From Spirochaetae bacterium HGW-Spirochaetae-1 (GTDB lineage: Bacteria; Spirochaetota; UBA4802; UBA5550): 64,000 nt of DNA. The notes beneath the pieces are model-generated. The model searched no databases and was not told the origin of the DNA. It was given only the letters and a program-made list of their open reading frames with translations. How positions within the stretch are numbered: the stretch's first letter is position 1; every line of letters starts with the position of its first letter. This document shows, piece after piece, positions 50,932 to 59,902 of this stretch. Where the stretch lies: NCBI GenBank assembly GCA_002839375.1, contig PGXY01000007.1, positions 434,001-498,000 on the forward strand. Reading direction: 5' to 3'. The position numbers and the translations under genes are program-made.

Positions 50932-52149
50932 ATGAACCGGATCAGATTACAGACCATAGCCTTCATAATAATCATGGCGGCATCATCGCAGTTCTTTTGC
51001 AGGGCCTCATCCCCGAATGATGTAACAGTTACTTTTGCCGGCGATATAATCATGCATATCCCGGTCAAGAATTCGGCTTTCCAGCACAATAACAGTGCCG
51101 ATGGGGGCAATGAATCGCTGAATAACAATGGATTTGATTTCCTCTTCGAAAAAATACGCCCGGCCATGCAAAAATCCAATATTGTCCAGGGAAACATGGA
51201 ATTCCCCGTATCGCCTCCCTTTCAGAGCAGGCCCTGGATTTTCAACAGCCCTCCCCATGTTCTGGGGGCCCTTAAGAACGCCGGTTTCACCATGGTGACC
51301 ATCGCCAACAACCATATCCTTGACCAGTCCATACAGGGCATGGGCGACACCATGACGTACCTGCGGAAGTACGGGCTTGACTTCGTCGGAGCCCATACCG
51401 GTGAAGAGGAATCACGCGCCGGATTGGTCCGGGAAGTAAGGGGAATCCGTATCGGTTTTCTCGCATATACGGGCGTGCTGAATTACGGCATGCCAGTGAA
51501 AAGAAAGACCGGTTACCTGAACTGGTTTTATGACAGGGAAAAAATCATCGGGGACATCAAGGCCATGCGAGGGCGCTGCGATTACCTTGTCATGACCGTC
51601 CATACCGGGAATGAATACGCCACAACTCCCCTGAAGAGAGACGCGGAGCTGATGAAGGAATATCTTGAAACGGGCGTTGACTGCATAGTGGGCCACCATC
51701 CCCATGTACTGCAGCCCGTGGAAAAAGTCCAAACGAGCGACGGCCGGCAGTGCTTCATATTTTACAGCATCGGAAATTTTATATCAAACCAGAGCAGCCA
51801 GGTTACCCTGCCCGGCGCCGCGGGTGCTCTGAGCACCCGGGATGCAGTTCTTATTAATCTCTACCTGAACAAAAATGACGAATCTGTTGCGGCCCGCTTC
51901 AGTATCGTCCCCATTACCACCATCAACCTGCGCAATCCAGTCACGGGCAAAAGACAGATTCAGACCCGTCTATTTATTGATGAACTCAATGAAAAAAAGT
52001 CTTTACTTACTGGCCTTTCCGGTGTACAACGAAAGCAGACAGAGAAAGAAATAGCCGATCTGAAAAAACGCCTCAGGACCATGCGGACGGTTCTTTTCAA
52101 TAACAGCGTCCTCACCGATATTGACATGCAGGACGACAGCGGAGAATAG
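50932..52149 (+). CDS. CapA-family metallophosphatase-like protein
   Basis: A 405-residue exported protein with signal peptide (IAFIIIMAASSQFFC, possibly a lipobox). It has the CapA/PgsA metallophosphatase fold: FAGDIIMHIPV, GNMEFPVS, VTIANNHILDQSIQGM and VGHHPHVLQPVE, then FYSIGNFISNQ. Related proteins take part in poly-gamma-glutamate or capsule production, but no pgsBC genes are here, so the function is uncharacterised. It diverges from trpR and is followed 1 nt later by a STAS gene, implying co-expression. Confidence 0.85.
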   Translation: MNRIRLQTIAFIIIMAASSQFFCRASSPNDVTVTFAGDIIMHIPVKNSAFQHNNSADGGNESLNNNGFDFLFEKIRPAMQKSNIVQGNMEFPVSPPFQSRPWIFNSPPHVLGALKNAGFTMVTIANNHILDQSIQGMGDTMTYLRKYGLDFVGAHTGEEESRAGLVREVRGIRIGFLAYTGVLNYGMPVKRKTGYLNWFYDREKIIGDIKAMRGRCDYLVMTVHTGNEYATTPLKRDAELMKEYLETGVDCIVGHHPHVLQPVEKVQTSDGRQCFIFYSIGNFISNQSSQVTLPGAAGALSTRDAVLINLYLNKNDESVAARFSIVPITTINLRNPVTGKRQIQTRLFIDELNEKKSLLTGLSGVQRKQTEKEIADLKKRLRTMRTVLFNNSVLTDIDMQDDSGE

Positions 52150-52150
52150 T

Positions 52151-52525
52151 ATGGCCAAACCTTTTTCCATGACATACCGGAATAAATTCGATTACAAAAT
52201 ATTCGATCTTACAGGCGACATCGATTCCAATGATGCGGTCCATATTGAAGCCTCCATCAAAGAAGTTAATCCTGAGATCAATCAGGTGATCCTGAACATG
52301 GAGGAAGTGGGATACATCACCGGAACGGCCCTCAATTACCTGATGAAGCTGAACAAGGAGATGCCGGGCAACATTTTTATCATGAACGCCAACCAGGACC
52401 TGATTCAAATATTTAAAAGCAATAACGCGGCAAAATTTTTCAACTTTATCGTCAACGAAAATCTGCTCATGGAAAAGCAGAAGAAAAGGCAGCTCAACGA
52501 TCTTCTTGATATCGCCGATGATTGA
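52151..52525 (+). CDS. STAS-domain protein with atypical loop
   Basis: A 124-residue STAS-like protein. The fold is visible (FDLTGDIDSNDAVHIEASIK; INQVILNMEEVGYITGTALNY; IFIMNANQDLIQIFKSNNAA). At the usual phosphorylation site the DSSG loop is replaced by YITGTALN, so classical Ser phosphorylation is doubtful, though Thr may serve. Its start at 52151 follows the CapA stop by 1 nt, behind GGAG. Its last 32 nt overlap the convergent RtcA-like gene. Confidence 0.75.
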   Translation: MAKPFSMTYRNKFDYKIFDLTGDIDSNDAVHIEASIKEVNPEINQVILNMEEVGYITGTALNYLMKLNKEMPGNIFIMNANQDLIQIFKSNNAAKFFNFIVNENLLMEKQKKRQLNDLLDIADD

Positions 52526-53498
52526 TAAATTCACTGCACAGCGCCATGGTCGATGAGACCCGGTTCCCTATGAGGTAATCAGGAACATCCGTACCGGAGA
52601 GAAGCAGGTAGGGACATATCTCTCTCGTGAGCGTTTCAGGGAATCTCCCGCTCCCGGCGAAAGACCGGCTCTCCTTCACCAGTTCCCGCAGGGTAAGATT
52701 GAATTCCTCCTCATCAAAAACAAAATCCCCGGCATGGTTGTATATCCGCATCTCCCCGGTTATAATTACGGGAAGATTTCCCTGTTCAACGGTGACCTGC
52801 ACCGAGTTGCCGAAACCGACCGCGTCACGGATATCGATGATGCCCGCCTGGCTCTCTTCCAGGCCCAGTTCCTCGCATAGCAGGGTTTTTTCCCTTTTCG
52901 CCAGTTCGATGTTGATGCCCGCCATGAATATTCGGACACCCGTTATTTTACCTTCCCCTTCCCTGATCAGGGATGGGGCCCGGTGCGGTTCAGCGGGATA
53001 TATCTTTGCCTCCAGGGAACCGCCGCCGGCGCCGTAAAAACCGAAACGCTGCAGAAGAACGCTCCCGTAATGACCCGTGGCCTCCAGGATTGCCAGGAAG
53101 GTTTCCTTCATGAATGATGTGGGGAATGACCAGGGGCTGTGGGTCACGCCACGGCACAGCAGAACGGTCCTGGATTCACGGTAAAAAAGCATGGGCATGA
53201 GAAGCAGAACCATATCCACGGCCGATGAAAATTTTCCAGTGTCAATATCAATCCGCCACTGCTGAAGACGGCCCGGTGTAAAAAGCAGGTCATCGGCCTC
53301 GCAGGACAGCAAACCGGCGCCCGAGGCGGTAAAAAAAGCCTCCATGTCACGGTACAATGGAATGAATACGGGATTCTCCTCGAGGAAACGGCAGCCCTGG
53401 GAAATTCTCACGGGCCGCTGCTGCAGGAGCGACAGGGACAGGCTCTGCCTGATGTCGATCCAGTCGAGGCCGGGGATATCTACGTTTACCTGGTCCAT
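52494..53498 (-). CDS. Divergent RtcA-like (RNA 3'-phosphate cyclase family) protein
   Basis: A 334-residue protein I place in the RNA 3'-terminal phosphate cyclase/EPSP-synthase fold. The best matches are CRGVTHSPWSFPTSFMKETF (family: GGTHNPWAP, then a Phe-Leu helix) and RFGFYGAGGGSLEAKIYP (family: ERHGFYPAGGGE). The segment WRIDIDTGKFSSAVDMVLLL matches the RFDIGTAGS region. The N-terminal GEGGGQ motif is absent (IPGLDWIDIRQSLSLSLL). The catalytic His region reads VSSTMALCSEF where active enzymes have VSxHxLTN. It is therefore probably inactive as a cyclase, like Rcl1. It follows serS by 23 nt. Confidence 0.6.
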   Translation of the reverse strand: MDQVNVDIPGLDWIDIRQSLSLSLLQQRPVRISQGCRFLEENPVFIPLYRDMEAFFTASGAGLLSCEADDLLFTPGRLQQWRIDIDTGKFSSAVDMVLLLMPMLFYRESRTVLLCRGVTHSPWSFPTSFMKETFLAILEATGHYGSVLLQRFGFYGAGGGSLEAKIYPAEPHRAPSLIREGEGKITGVRIFMAGINIELAKREKTLLCEELGLEESQAGIIDIRDAVGFGNSVQVTVEQGNLPVIITGEMRIYNHAGDFVFDEEEFNLTLRELVKESRSFAGSGRFPETLTREICPYLLLSGTDVPDYLIGNRVSSTMALCSEFINHRRYQEDR

Positions 53499-53521
53499 GG
53501 CGCGGGAGATTCGACGTCAGG

Positions 53522-54790
53522 CTACACCGGGCGTTCCATGTACGGCTTAAGGGCCGCCGGTATCTCGATCTGTCCGTCGGCGGTCTGATAATTTTCCATG
53601 ACTGCCGCCAGGGTCCTGCCGGCGGCAAGGCCCGAGCCGTTCAGGGTATGAACATGCTGGGGCTTCGAAGCCTGGTCCTTTTTAAAGCGTATGCGGGCAC
53701 GGCGGGCCTGGTAGTCGAGAAAATTGGAACACGATGATATTTCCACGTAGCGGTTCAGCCCCGGCATCCAGACCTCTATATCGTAGGTCTTGGCCGACGA
53801 GGCCGAAGTATCACCGCTGCACAGGAGCACGACACGGTAATGTATATTGAGGCGCCGGAGTACCTCCTCGGCGTTAGCCGTAAGCTTCTCGAGCTCATCA
53901 AAGGAAGTTTCGGGATCAACGAACTTCACCAGTTCCACCTTCTGGAACTGGTGTACGCGGATGAGACCCCGGGTGTCCCTGCCGGCTGCGCCTGCTTCAC
54001 GGCGGAAGCACGAGGACTGCATGGTCACATATACGGGCAGGTCGCTGCCTTCGATAATTTCATCGCGGTACAGGTTTGTCAGGGGTACCTCGGCCGTGGG
54101 AATGAGAGAGAGGCCATCACGGTCGATACGGTAATACTCGTCTTTGAATTTAGGATACTGCCCCGTCCCTATCATGCTTTCATCATTCACGATGAAGGGG
54201 CCGAATATCTCTGTATAACCGTGATTTTTTGTGTGCAGGTCCAGCATGAAGCTGATAATGGCCCGCTCCAGCTGGGCTGCCAGGCCCCGATACACATAGA
54301 AGCGGGCCCCGGCCAGTTTGACACCGCGCTCAAAATCCAGTATGTTCAGGTCAGTGCCCAGGTCAAAATGGGCCTTCGGTTCAAAGGAAAATTCCGGTTT
54401 TTTCCCCCATTCGCGCACTACTTTATTGTCAGCATCGTTTTTCCCCACAGGCACCGATACATCCAGCATGTTGGGAATAGACAGGTGCATGTCGGTGAAT
54501 TGATCATTGAGTTCGTTTACCCGGTCGCCCATGGTCTTCAGTTCGTCAGCAATGCCCTGGACCTCCTTCATTTTATCCGAAGCGTCCTCACCGCGCGATT
54601 TCATCATGCCCACTTCCTTGGACAGCTTGTTCCGCCTCTCCCGCAATTCATCGGAACTGCTGATGAGCCGGCGACGCTCTTCATCCACCTTCACCAGTTC
54701 ATCGATATCAACCACGTCGCTCATGTTTCTTTTCATCAGGACATCACGGACCGTATCGATTTCATCACGGATTATTTTCGGATCTATCAT
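53522..54790 (-). CDS. serS: Seryl-tRNA synthetase
   Basis: A class II synthetase of 422 residues. The N-terminal coiled coil (about 30-100) holds tRNA-Ser. Motif 2 is [20 protein letters not shown], and motif 3 is [20 protein letters not shown], with serine-binding residues in [10 protein letters not shown] and [19 protein letters not shown] took the ATG at 54790 ([12 protein letters not shown]), behind GAGGT, since the extra 41 codons of the longer frame do not look like SerS. It may also charge tRNA-Sec. The RtcA-like gene follows on the same strand. Confidence 0.97.
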   Translation of the reverse strand: MIDPKIIRDEIDTVRDVLMKRNMSDVVDIDELVKVDEERRRLISSSDELRERRNKLSKEVGMMKSRGEDASDKMKEVQGIADELKTMGDRVNELNDQFTDMHLSIPNMLDVSVPVGKNDADNKVVREWGKKPEFSFEPKAHFDLGTDLNILDFERGVKLAGARFYVYRGLAAQLERAIISFMLDLHTKNHGYTEIFGPFIVNDESMIGTGQYPKFKDEYYRIDRDGLSLIPTAEVPLTNLYRDEIIEGSDLPVYVTMQSSCFRREAGAAGRDTRGLIRVHQFQKVELVKFVDPETSFDELEKLTANAEEVLRRLNIHYRVVLLCSGDTSASSAKTYDIEVWMPGLNRYVEISSCSNFLDYQARRARIRFKKDQASKPQHVHTLNGSGLAAGRTLAAVMENYQTADGQIEIPAALKPYMERPV

Positions 54791-54998
54791 CGCTCTTACC
54801 TCAACTGTTATATCAATGTGCCGGAATAACGGAAAATCCCCGCCGGCGGGGAAAGGAACACAACATGCATGCCTGTATGAACCAAAGAATAGGCCTGTCG
54901 GATAATTTGTCAAGAGGATATATGATTGCGTAATGAATGAAAATTAACTTGATTTGTCAGGGGCGGAAGATAGGATGAAACAAAAGGGAAAAAATATG

Positions 54999-55071
<73 letters not shown>

Positions 55072-55111
55072 ACTGTTAAAAACAAAAACATAAATAATAT
55101 ACACCTGAAAT

Positions 55112-56041
55112 ATGTCAACAAGTAATTTAATAATAATTTTAGTAGCGATTTTTTTTTCCGCCGGCGGTGAAAAAGATACGACGCTGCTCCGGGAGTCGTG
55201 GCAGTATTACTTTGAAAAGGGAAAGCTGCAGTACCGCGCCGAGATGTTTGATTACTGTCTGGAGAATATGGACAATGCCCTGCGGAAAAATCCCCGGCTC
55301 TACGAGGCTGCCAATATCATCGCCCTGATCCAGGACACCCGGGATAAAAAATTAGTTGCGCTGGAATACTTCACCCGGTCCCTGGCCATAAAACCGGACC
55401 AGCCCGAGATTCATTACCGCGCCGGCCTGCTCCATGAATACTTTGCCGATTACGATAAGGCCTTTGAACATTTTCAGGAAGCGGTGCGTCTCGATACCGC
55501 CCATGCGCGGGCCCATGCCTGTCTTATCCGTCACTATCTTCGCAGACAAAACAGGCTGAAGGCCGACGAACATTTCAGGCTTAGCAATACCGTGGGCGAA
55601 AAAAACGGCCGGGCTCTGTACCTCCAGGCCGATGCTGCCCGCCGCAGGCATGAGAATGAAAAGGCAGTGTTGCTTTACAATGAAATTATCACCGCCTATC
55701 CTGCCTGGATCGAAGCGTACCTTGACCTCTATGAACTGCATCGTTATCTGGGCCGATATGACAGGGCTGCCGAGACCCTGGAAAAGCTGGTCTATGTCAA
55801 ACCCGATTACGGGAAAGCCCACCTTTTCCTGGCCAATCTCTATTTTACAAGAAAATTGCCCGGCAGGAGCAGAAAATACTACCTGGAAAAATCCATCATG
55901 CATATACAGAAAGCACTGGAGCAGGACCCCAATGATGCCGAGTCCTATCATCTCTTGGCCGAACTGCAACACTATATGGGTAATGACATGGACGCTGAAA
56001 AGTCGAGGATCAAAGCCCACGAACTGGAGACGAAAAAGTGA
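55112..56041 (+). CDS. TPR-repeat protein
   Basis: A 309-residue protein with a short hydrophobic N-terminus (NLIIILVAIFFSAGG), possibly a signal peptide, and about seven TPR units (YRAEMFDYCLENMDNALRKN; EIHYRAGLLHEYFADYDKAF; DLYELHRYLGRYDRAAETL; SYHLLAELQHYMGNDMDAE). It acts as a protein-binding scaffold. It is followed 60 nt on by a membrane protein on the same strand, which may be a partner. No enzymatic part is seen. Confidence 0.85.
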   Translation: MSTSNLIIILVAIFFSAGGEKDTTLLRESWQYYFEKGKLQYRAEMFDYCLENMDNALRKNPRLYEAANIIALIQDTRDKKLVALEYFTRSLAIKPDQPEIHYRAGLLHEYFADYDKAFEHFQEAVRLDTAHARAHACLIRHYLRRQNRLKADEHFRLSNTVGEKNGRALYLQADAARRRHENEKAVLLYNEIITAYPAWIEAYLDLYELHRYLGRYDRAAETLEKLVYVKPDYGKAHLFLANLYFTRKLPGRSRKYYLEKSIMHIQKALEQDPNDAESYHLLAELQHYMGNDMDAEKSRIKAHELETKK

Positions 56042-56101
56042 TTCAGCGGTTGACAGGGCTGCCTGCATCGCCTATACTGTAAAAACAATTAAAGGGAAAC
56101 C

Positions 56102-56764
56102 ATGGAAAAACTGAAAAAAATTCTGCAGTCACGTATCTTCCAGGCCGCGATCATAATACTGGTACTGTTCATTATAGCTGTAATCTGCACAATCACGCAG
56201 TCGCGCACCTGTCTTGTTAAAAACAGCGAATCGCAGTATTACCGGGCCCGGTCCCTCTTTATCATGGGCAACACCCTGGTCTGCCGCAAGGGCACTAGCG
56301 AGTATAATAAAAGAGAGGAGGCACTGTCAGGAGAAACGGGCTTCACTCTCACCCTTGTGAACCTTAAGGATATAGCACTCATTGAATTCATGCCCGACGA
56401 GGAACAGGCGGAGGAAGCAGGGCCTGTCCCTACCCGGTTTCTGGGGTCGTATAATATCATTGTAGCCGCCCACCAGGGTTTCCTCTACCTCTGGAGCAAA
56501 GACGGCCGCGCCTATGGCTCCATCCGGTTCCCCCACTGGGGTCGGGGCGTTGCCGAACCCCTGAAGGGCGTCTATATCAGCAGCAGCGGCAATATCCGCT
56601 TCACACGGTCCGTTACCACCAGGGCGGAACAGTCGAGAGTTGGTTCCTCAACCTATTTCACCCAGGGTTATTACGGCAAATACTATAAAAACGGCAATTT
56701 CATCAAGGGATTTTATACCCGCGAAGGACATCGTGGACTCTGGGAGGCCGTACGAAAAAAATAA
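56102..56764 (+). CDS. Single-pass membrane protein of unknown function
   Basis: A 220-residue protein with one N-terminal membrane segment at about 14-35 (AAIIILVLFIIAVICTI). The rest is probably extracytoplasmic: a charged region, then aromatic/Gly-rich strands (YGSIRFPHWGRGVAEPLKGV; QGYYGKYYKNGNFIKGFY). I recognise no family. It may form a unit with the preceding TPR gene. No motif predicts an activity. Confidence 0.65.
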   Translation: MEKLKKILQSRIFQAAIIILVLFIIAVICTITQSRTCLVKNSESQYYRARSLFIMGNTLVCRKGTSEYNKREEALSGETGFTLTLVNLKDIALIEFMPDEEQAEEAGPVPTRFLGSYNIIVAAHQGFLYLWSKDGRAYGSIRFPHWGRGVAEPLKGVYISSSGNIRFTRSVTTRAEQSRVGSSTYFTQGYYGKYYKNGNFIKGFYTREGHRGLWEAVRKK

Positions 56765-56782
56765 AAAAATTCCCCGCCATGG

Positions 56783-56811
56783 TTGACATTTTCATAAAAA
56801 TATGGCATATT
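56783..56811 (+). promoter_or_regulatory. Predicted promoter of the ArsR gene at 56851
   Basis: TTGACA (56783-56788), 17-nt spacer and CATATT (56806-56811) form a good sigma-70 promoter. The operator palindrome starts 3 nt downstream, over the expected transcription start, so repressor binding would block initiation. Confidence 0.7.
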
Positions 56812-56813
56812 TA

Positions 56814-56831
56814 ATTCGATATTTATCAAAT
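56814..56831. promoter_or_regulatory. ArsR operator copy 1
   Basis: ATTCGATATTTATCAAAT differs at one position from the perfect palindrome at 57201-57218. It lies between the -10 box and the ArsR gene, the usual site for autorepression. That the adjacent ArsR protein binds it is inferred. Confidence 0.7.
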
Positions 56832-56850
56832 TGTTAAATTTTTAAATTAT

Positions 56851-57144
56851 ATGGATATTAAAGAACTATCAAAAGCCCTGAAAGCCCTGTCCCATCCCCA
56901 TAGACTGGAATTATTTATGGAGATAGCACAGAAGGAAGATTCCCTGTACGACACGGAATGTGGTCAGTGTCTTGTGTCCGATATTATTGGATCACTGAAT
57001 ATTGGTGCGCCTACCATTTCCCATCACATTAAGGAGCTGGCTAACGCGAACCTTATCACAACCGAAAGAAACGGCAAATTTCTTTCGGCGCGTATAAACA
57101 GGCCTCTCCTTGAGGAAATCATCAGGGCTCTTACCGTAGAATAG
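56851..57144 (+). CDS. ArsR-family regulator with helix-3 Cys pair
   Basis: A 97-residue winged-helix repressor: LKALSHPHRLELFMEIAQ (first helices), GAPTISHHIKELANANLITT (recognition helix) and a wing RNGKFLSARIN. Helix 3 carries ECGQCLVSDI, matching the ELCVCDL-type thiol site of metal- or redox-sensing ArsR proteins. No ribosome site is visible before the ATG, and the start lies about 33 nt from the predicted transcription start. Matching operators lie before it and before the next genes, so it should control itself and the small-ORF/nitroreductase unit. Confidence 0.9.
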   Translation: MDIKELSKALKALSHPHRLELFMEIAQKEDSLYDTECGQCLVSDIIGSLNIGAPTISHHIKELANANLITTERNGKFLSARINRPLLEEIIRALTVE

Positions 57145-57164
57145 GTCTATGCATTGATTTTGCG

Positions 57165-57189
57165 GGTGATAAACAAATCACCTTTTTTT
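57165..57189 (+). terminator. Intrinsic terminator of the ArsR gene
   Basis: GGTGAT and ATCACC form a 6-bp stem with a 6-nt loop, followed directly by seven T residues. It separates the regulator transcript from the next unit, which has its own operator 12 bases on. Confidence 0.75.
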
Positions 57190-57200
57190 AGGATTTCACA

Positions 57201-57218
57201 ATTCGATATTTATCGAAT
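57201..57218. promoter_or_regulatory. ArsR operator copy 2, perfect palindrome
   Basis: ATTCGATATTTATCGAAT is an 8-2-8 perfect palindrome. It exactly fills the 18-nt space between TTCACA (57195-57200) and TTTATG (57219-57224), weak -35 and -10 candidates, upstream of the 40-codon ORF and the nitroreductase gene. Confidence 0.7.
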
Positions 57219-57262
57219 TTTATGACTTTGCAAGTTTAAAAACAATCTACCGGAGGTACACC

Positions 57263-57385
57263 ATGAAAAGTTTCAACCTGGATATTATTATGGAAATCCT
57301 GAAAAATCCCGCTCTTTATACACTGGAAACAGTGATCAAAGCCATGGCGGAGATACGTGAAGCATCACCGGCACCACGTAGCTGA
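57263..57385 (+). CDS. 40-residue small protein under ArsR-type control
   Basis: A 40-codon ORF read by hand: it begins MKSFNLDIIMEILKNPALYT and ends in a Pro/Ala tail (ASPAPRS). GGAGGT at 57252-57257 lies 5 nt before the ATG, the best ribosome site in this locus. The peptide is amphipathic and helical with no membrane segment and no Cys. It sits between the operator and the nitroreductase gene, 58 nt before the latter. The function is unknown; a regulatory or partner peptide is possible. Confidence 0.6.
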   Translation: MKSFNLDIIMEILKNPALYTLETVIKAMAEIREASPAPRS

Positions 57386-57443
57386 ACAAGGAAGATATCA
57401 CATTCTAGAATAATATATTAATCTGACAAAGCAGGGGAAAAAT

Positions 57444-58313
57444 ATGAAAAATAATTTTGATGAGAAAGAAGCTATAATGAAACGATATTCCTGCCGCACC
57501 TATGAAAAAAAATCTATCGAGCCGGCCACGGTAGAGGAACTGCGATCATACATTTCCTCCCTTGGAAACGGTCTCTTCGGCAGTGACATTCGATTTGACA
57601 TAACCGCATCGGTCCCCGGCGACAGTGAAAACCTCCGCGGACTGGGCACCTATGGCTTTATCAGAAATCCCGCGGGATTTGTTATTGGCGCCATGAAAAA
57701 AGGAGATCATAACCTGGAAGACTACGGATTCCTCATGGAAAATATCACCCTCAAAGCCGCATCATTAGGACTGGACAGCTGCTGGCTCGGCGGTAGTTTC
57801 AGCAGGAGTTCCTTTGCCGGGCGGATCAACGCCGCCGCCGATGAAACCGTCCCGGCCGTTCTGGCCATAGGATATGCGGCTGAGAAAAAGCGTGTTATCG
57901 AGCGGGTTGCCCGATGGAAGATGGACGCCGATAACCGGAAGGCCTGGCAGAGAATCTTTTTTCACGGCGATTTTTCAACACCGCTGACTGTTGATGAGGC
58001 GGGAATTTACCGCGAGGCCCTGGAATTCCTGCGCATGGCGCCCTCGGCAGTGAATTATCAGCCATGGCGTATTTTAAAGGAGCGGGATAAAAACCGGTTC
58101 CACTTCTACCTTAAAAGAACAAAAGATTATGATGAAAACTCCTTCATGGTGAAGTCCGATCTGCAGCGCGTTGACATGGGCATCGCCATGAGTCACTTTG
58201 AAGCGGGAGCCGGGCTTCATGGGCTGAAGGGAAAATTCAGTGTTACCGACTCCCCGGTACCGGGTAAAGAAACACCCTTCATCTATACAGCCACATGGAA
58301 AGAAGCGCGTTAA
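57444..58313 (+). CDS. Nitroreductase-family flavoprotein
   Basis: A 289-residue protein of the nitroreductase fold, likely the TM1586-like group in which two half-domains of the family are fused. The N-terminal MKRYSCRTYEKKSIE motif is the FMN-binding start. The second half contains LEFLRMAPSAVNYQPWRI, with the typical PSA.N.QPW FMN loop. It would reduce a nitro, quinone or other electron-poor substrate with NAD(P)H. It lies downstream of the 40-residue gene under the second operator and before a strong terminator. The thiol-type ArsR suggests a response to electrophile or metal stress. Confidence 0.85.
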   Translation: MKNNFDEKEAIMKRYSCRTYEKKSIEPATVEELRSYISSLGNGLFGSDIRFDITASVPGDSENLRGLGTYGFIRNPAGFVIGAMKKGDHNLEDYGFLMENITLKAASLGLDSCWLGGSFSRSSFAGRINAAADETVPAVLAIGYAAEKKRVIERVARWKMDADNRKAWQRIFFHGDFSTPLTVDEAGIYREALEFLRMAPSAVNYQPWRILKERDKNRFHFYLKRTKDYDENSFMVKSDLQRVDMGIAMSHFEAGAGLHGLKGKFSVTDSPVPGKETPFIYTATWKEAR

Positions 58314-58349
58314 ATTATCCTTCCTTCTGAATCTTCAGTTCACTTGCGG

Positions 58350-58384
58350 GGCCGTCACACCAACCTGGTTTTGACGGCCTTTTT
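58350..58384 (+). terminator. Intrinsic terminator after the nitroreductase gene
   Basis: GGCCGTCA and TGACGGCC form a perfect 8-bp stem with a 14-nt loop, followed by five T. It begins 37 bases after the stop codon. Confidence 0.85.
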
Positions 58385-58624
58385 CATTAATGAAACCGTT
58401 ATTCTGAAAACATCGTTAAATTTTCATTGACATATTACCTGCAGATCAAGTTGTATTATAGTTAATACATTAATACATTGTTTCCGCGTTTCATCTTCCC
58501 GGAAACACCTTTCTCATATAAATAGAGGCATAAGCGTCCAGGACCTGACTTCATCATCAGAGGATCGAGCTATGCCGAAAGGGGGTAATGTATTACACAA
58601 CTAAATAAAAAGGATGGCTATCGT

Positions 58625-59863
58625 ATGAATGTTGTAAAAAACACTGCACCCGTCATGCCCCGCTGGATTCCCCTGGTAGGCGGCATTCTGGGAAGCACAA
58701 CCTGTGGAGCTCTTCTGTATGCCTGGAGTGTCTTTATCAAACCCCTGAACGCCGAGTTCGGCTGGGACCGGGCCGATATCGCCCTGGCCTTCGCCATTGC
58801 CTGTCTCGTTTTTGGCCTCATGACTTTCCCGGCCGGAAAATTGAGCGACCGCTTCGGTCCCCGAATCGTAGTCATAACGGGCGGCATCATTCTCGGAACC
58901 GGTTTCGTTCTCTCCGGTTATATCCAGACGAAGTGGCAGCTCTATCTTACTTATGGACTCATTTCCGGCTTCGGCGGCGGGCTCATTTACCTGCCGCCTA
59001 TAGCAACGGCCCCCAAGTGGTGGCCCGATAGAAAGGCTCTGGCCACGGGATTCGCTGTGGTGGGACTGGGATTGGGCTCCTTTATCATGGCGCCGCTGGC
59101 TACATGGATCATTGAAAATATCGGCTGGCGATATGTCTTCATCTATGTGGGGATTGCCATGGGCATCATGGCGGTGATAGCCGCCCTCTGTCTCCAGGTT
59201 CCGCCGGCAGGCTGGAAACCCGCGGGATGGACGCCGCCTGAAGGAGAGAACAGCCATGAAAAGAGCGTTAGCCGGGACTTTACACATAAAGAAACCTACC
59301 GCACGCCGCAATTCTGGCTTCTCTATGCGGCCTATTTCTGCGGCTCCTTTGCCGGACTCATGGTCATCGGCCACATTGTCGGCCACGGGCGCGATCAGGG
59401 GCTGGAGCCCATGGTTGCAGCAGGAGCTGCCAGCTGGCTTGCCATAACCAACGCGGCGACACGGATACTCATCGGGCAGGTGGCCGACAAGGTGGGCTCC
59501 CGGGCCAGCTTCATAACGGTTTTTATTCTCCAGGTTGCAGCCATGGCCCTTCTCTATCCTTCGGGGCAGGCATACTGGTCACTCTGGGCCGTGGCCGCTC
59601 TCATTGGTTGGAATTACGGTGCCATGTTCACGCTCTTCCCGGCAACATGTCTCCAGTATTTCGGACAGACTGCCCAGGGATCGAATTACGGCCTGCTCTT
59701 CACGGCCTGGGGACTGGCCGGCTTTGCCGGCCCCTATGTGGGAGGATGGCTCAAAGACTCCACAGGGACCTATTCGGCGCCTTTTATCGTCGGCGCCGTC
59801 GTGGTGGCCTTATCTGTGGTGATTATTGCCCTTATAAGGCCGCCGGAGAAAAAACCCATCTAA
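58625..59863 (+). CDS. MFS transporter of the oxalate/formate antiporter (OFA) type
   Basis: A 412-residue, 12-TM carrier. The N-terminal [22 protein letters not shown] is a hallmark of the OFA family, and the TM2-3 loop has the MFS motif [13 protein letters not shown]. The central loop between TM6 and TM7 is hydrophilic (about 195-225). Family members exchange oxalate, formate or other mono- and dicarboxylates. Substrate is not readable, but neighbouring acyl-CoA genes would suit a carboxylate. AAGGATGG is the ribosome site. Palindromes GTATTA-tagt-TAATAC (about 58452) and GTAAT-GT-ATTAC upstream could be operators. Confidence 0.9.
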   Translation: MNVVKNTAPVMPRWIPLVGGILGSTTCGALLYAWSVFIKPLNAEFGWDRADIALAFAIACLVFGLMTFPAGKLSDRFGPRIVVITGGIILGTGFVLSGYIQTKWQLYLTYGLISGFGGGLIYLPPIATAPKWWPDRKALATGFAVVGLGLGSFIMAPLATWIIENIGWRYVFIYVGIAMGIMAVIAALCLQVPPAGWKPAGWTPPEGENSHEKSVSRDFTHKETYRTPQFWLLYAAYFCGSFAGLMVIGHIVGHGRDQGLEPMVAAGAASWLAITNAATRILIGQVADKVGSRASFITVFILQVAAMALLYPSGQAYWSLWAVAALIGWNYGAMFTLFPATCLQYFGQTAQGSNYGLLFTAWGLAGFAGPYVGGWLKDSTGTYSAPFIVGAVVVALSVVIIALIRPPEKKPI

Positions 59864-59902
59864 GGGAATTCTTTGATGCGGGCAGGAGATAAATGCCGGC
59901 GG

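Noticed and set aside
53840-54829. 329-codon plus-strand frame antisense to serS
   Set aside because: serS is unmistakable on the minus strand with motifs 2 and 3; the antisense frame has no family features.
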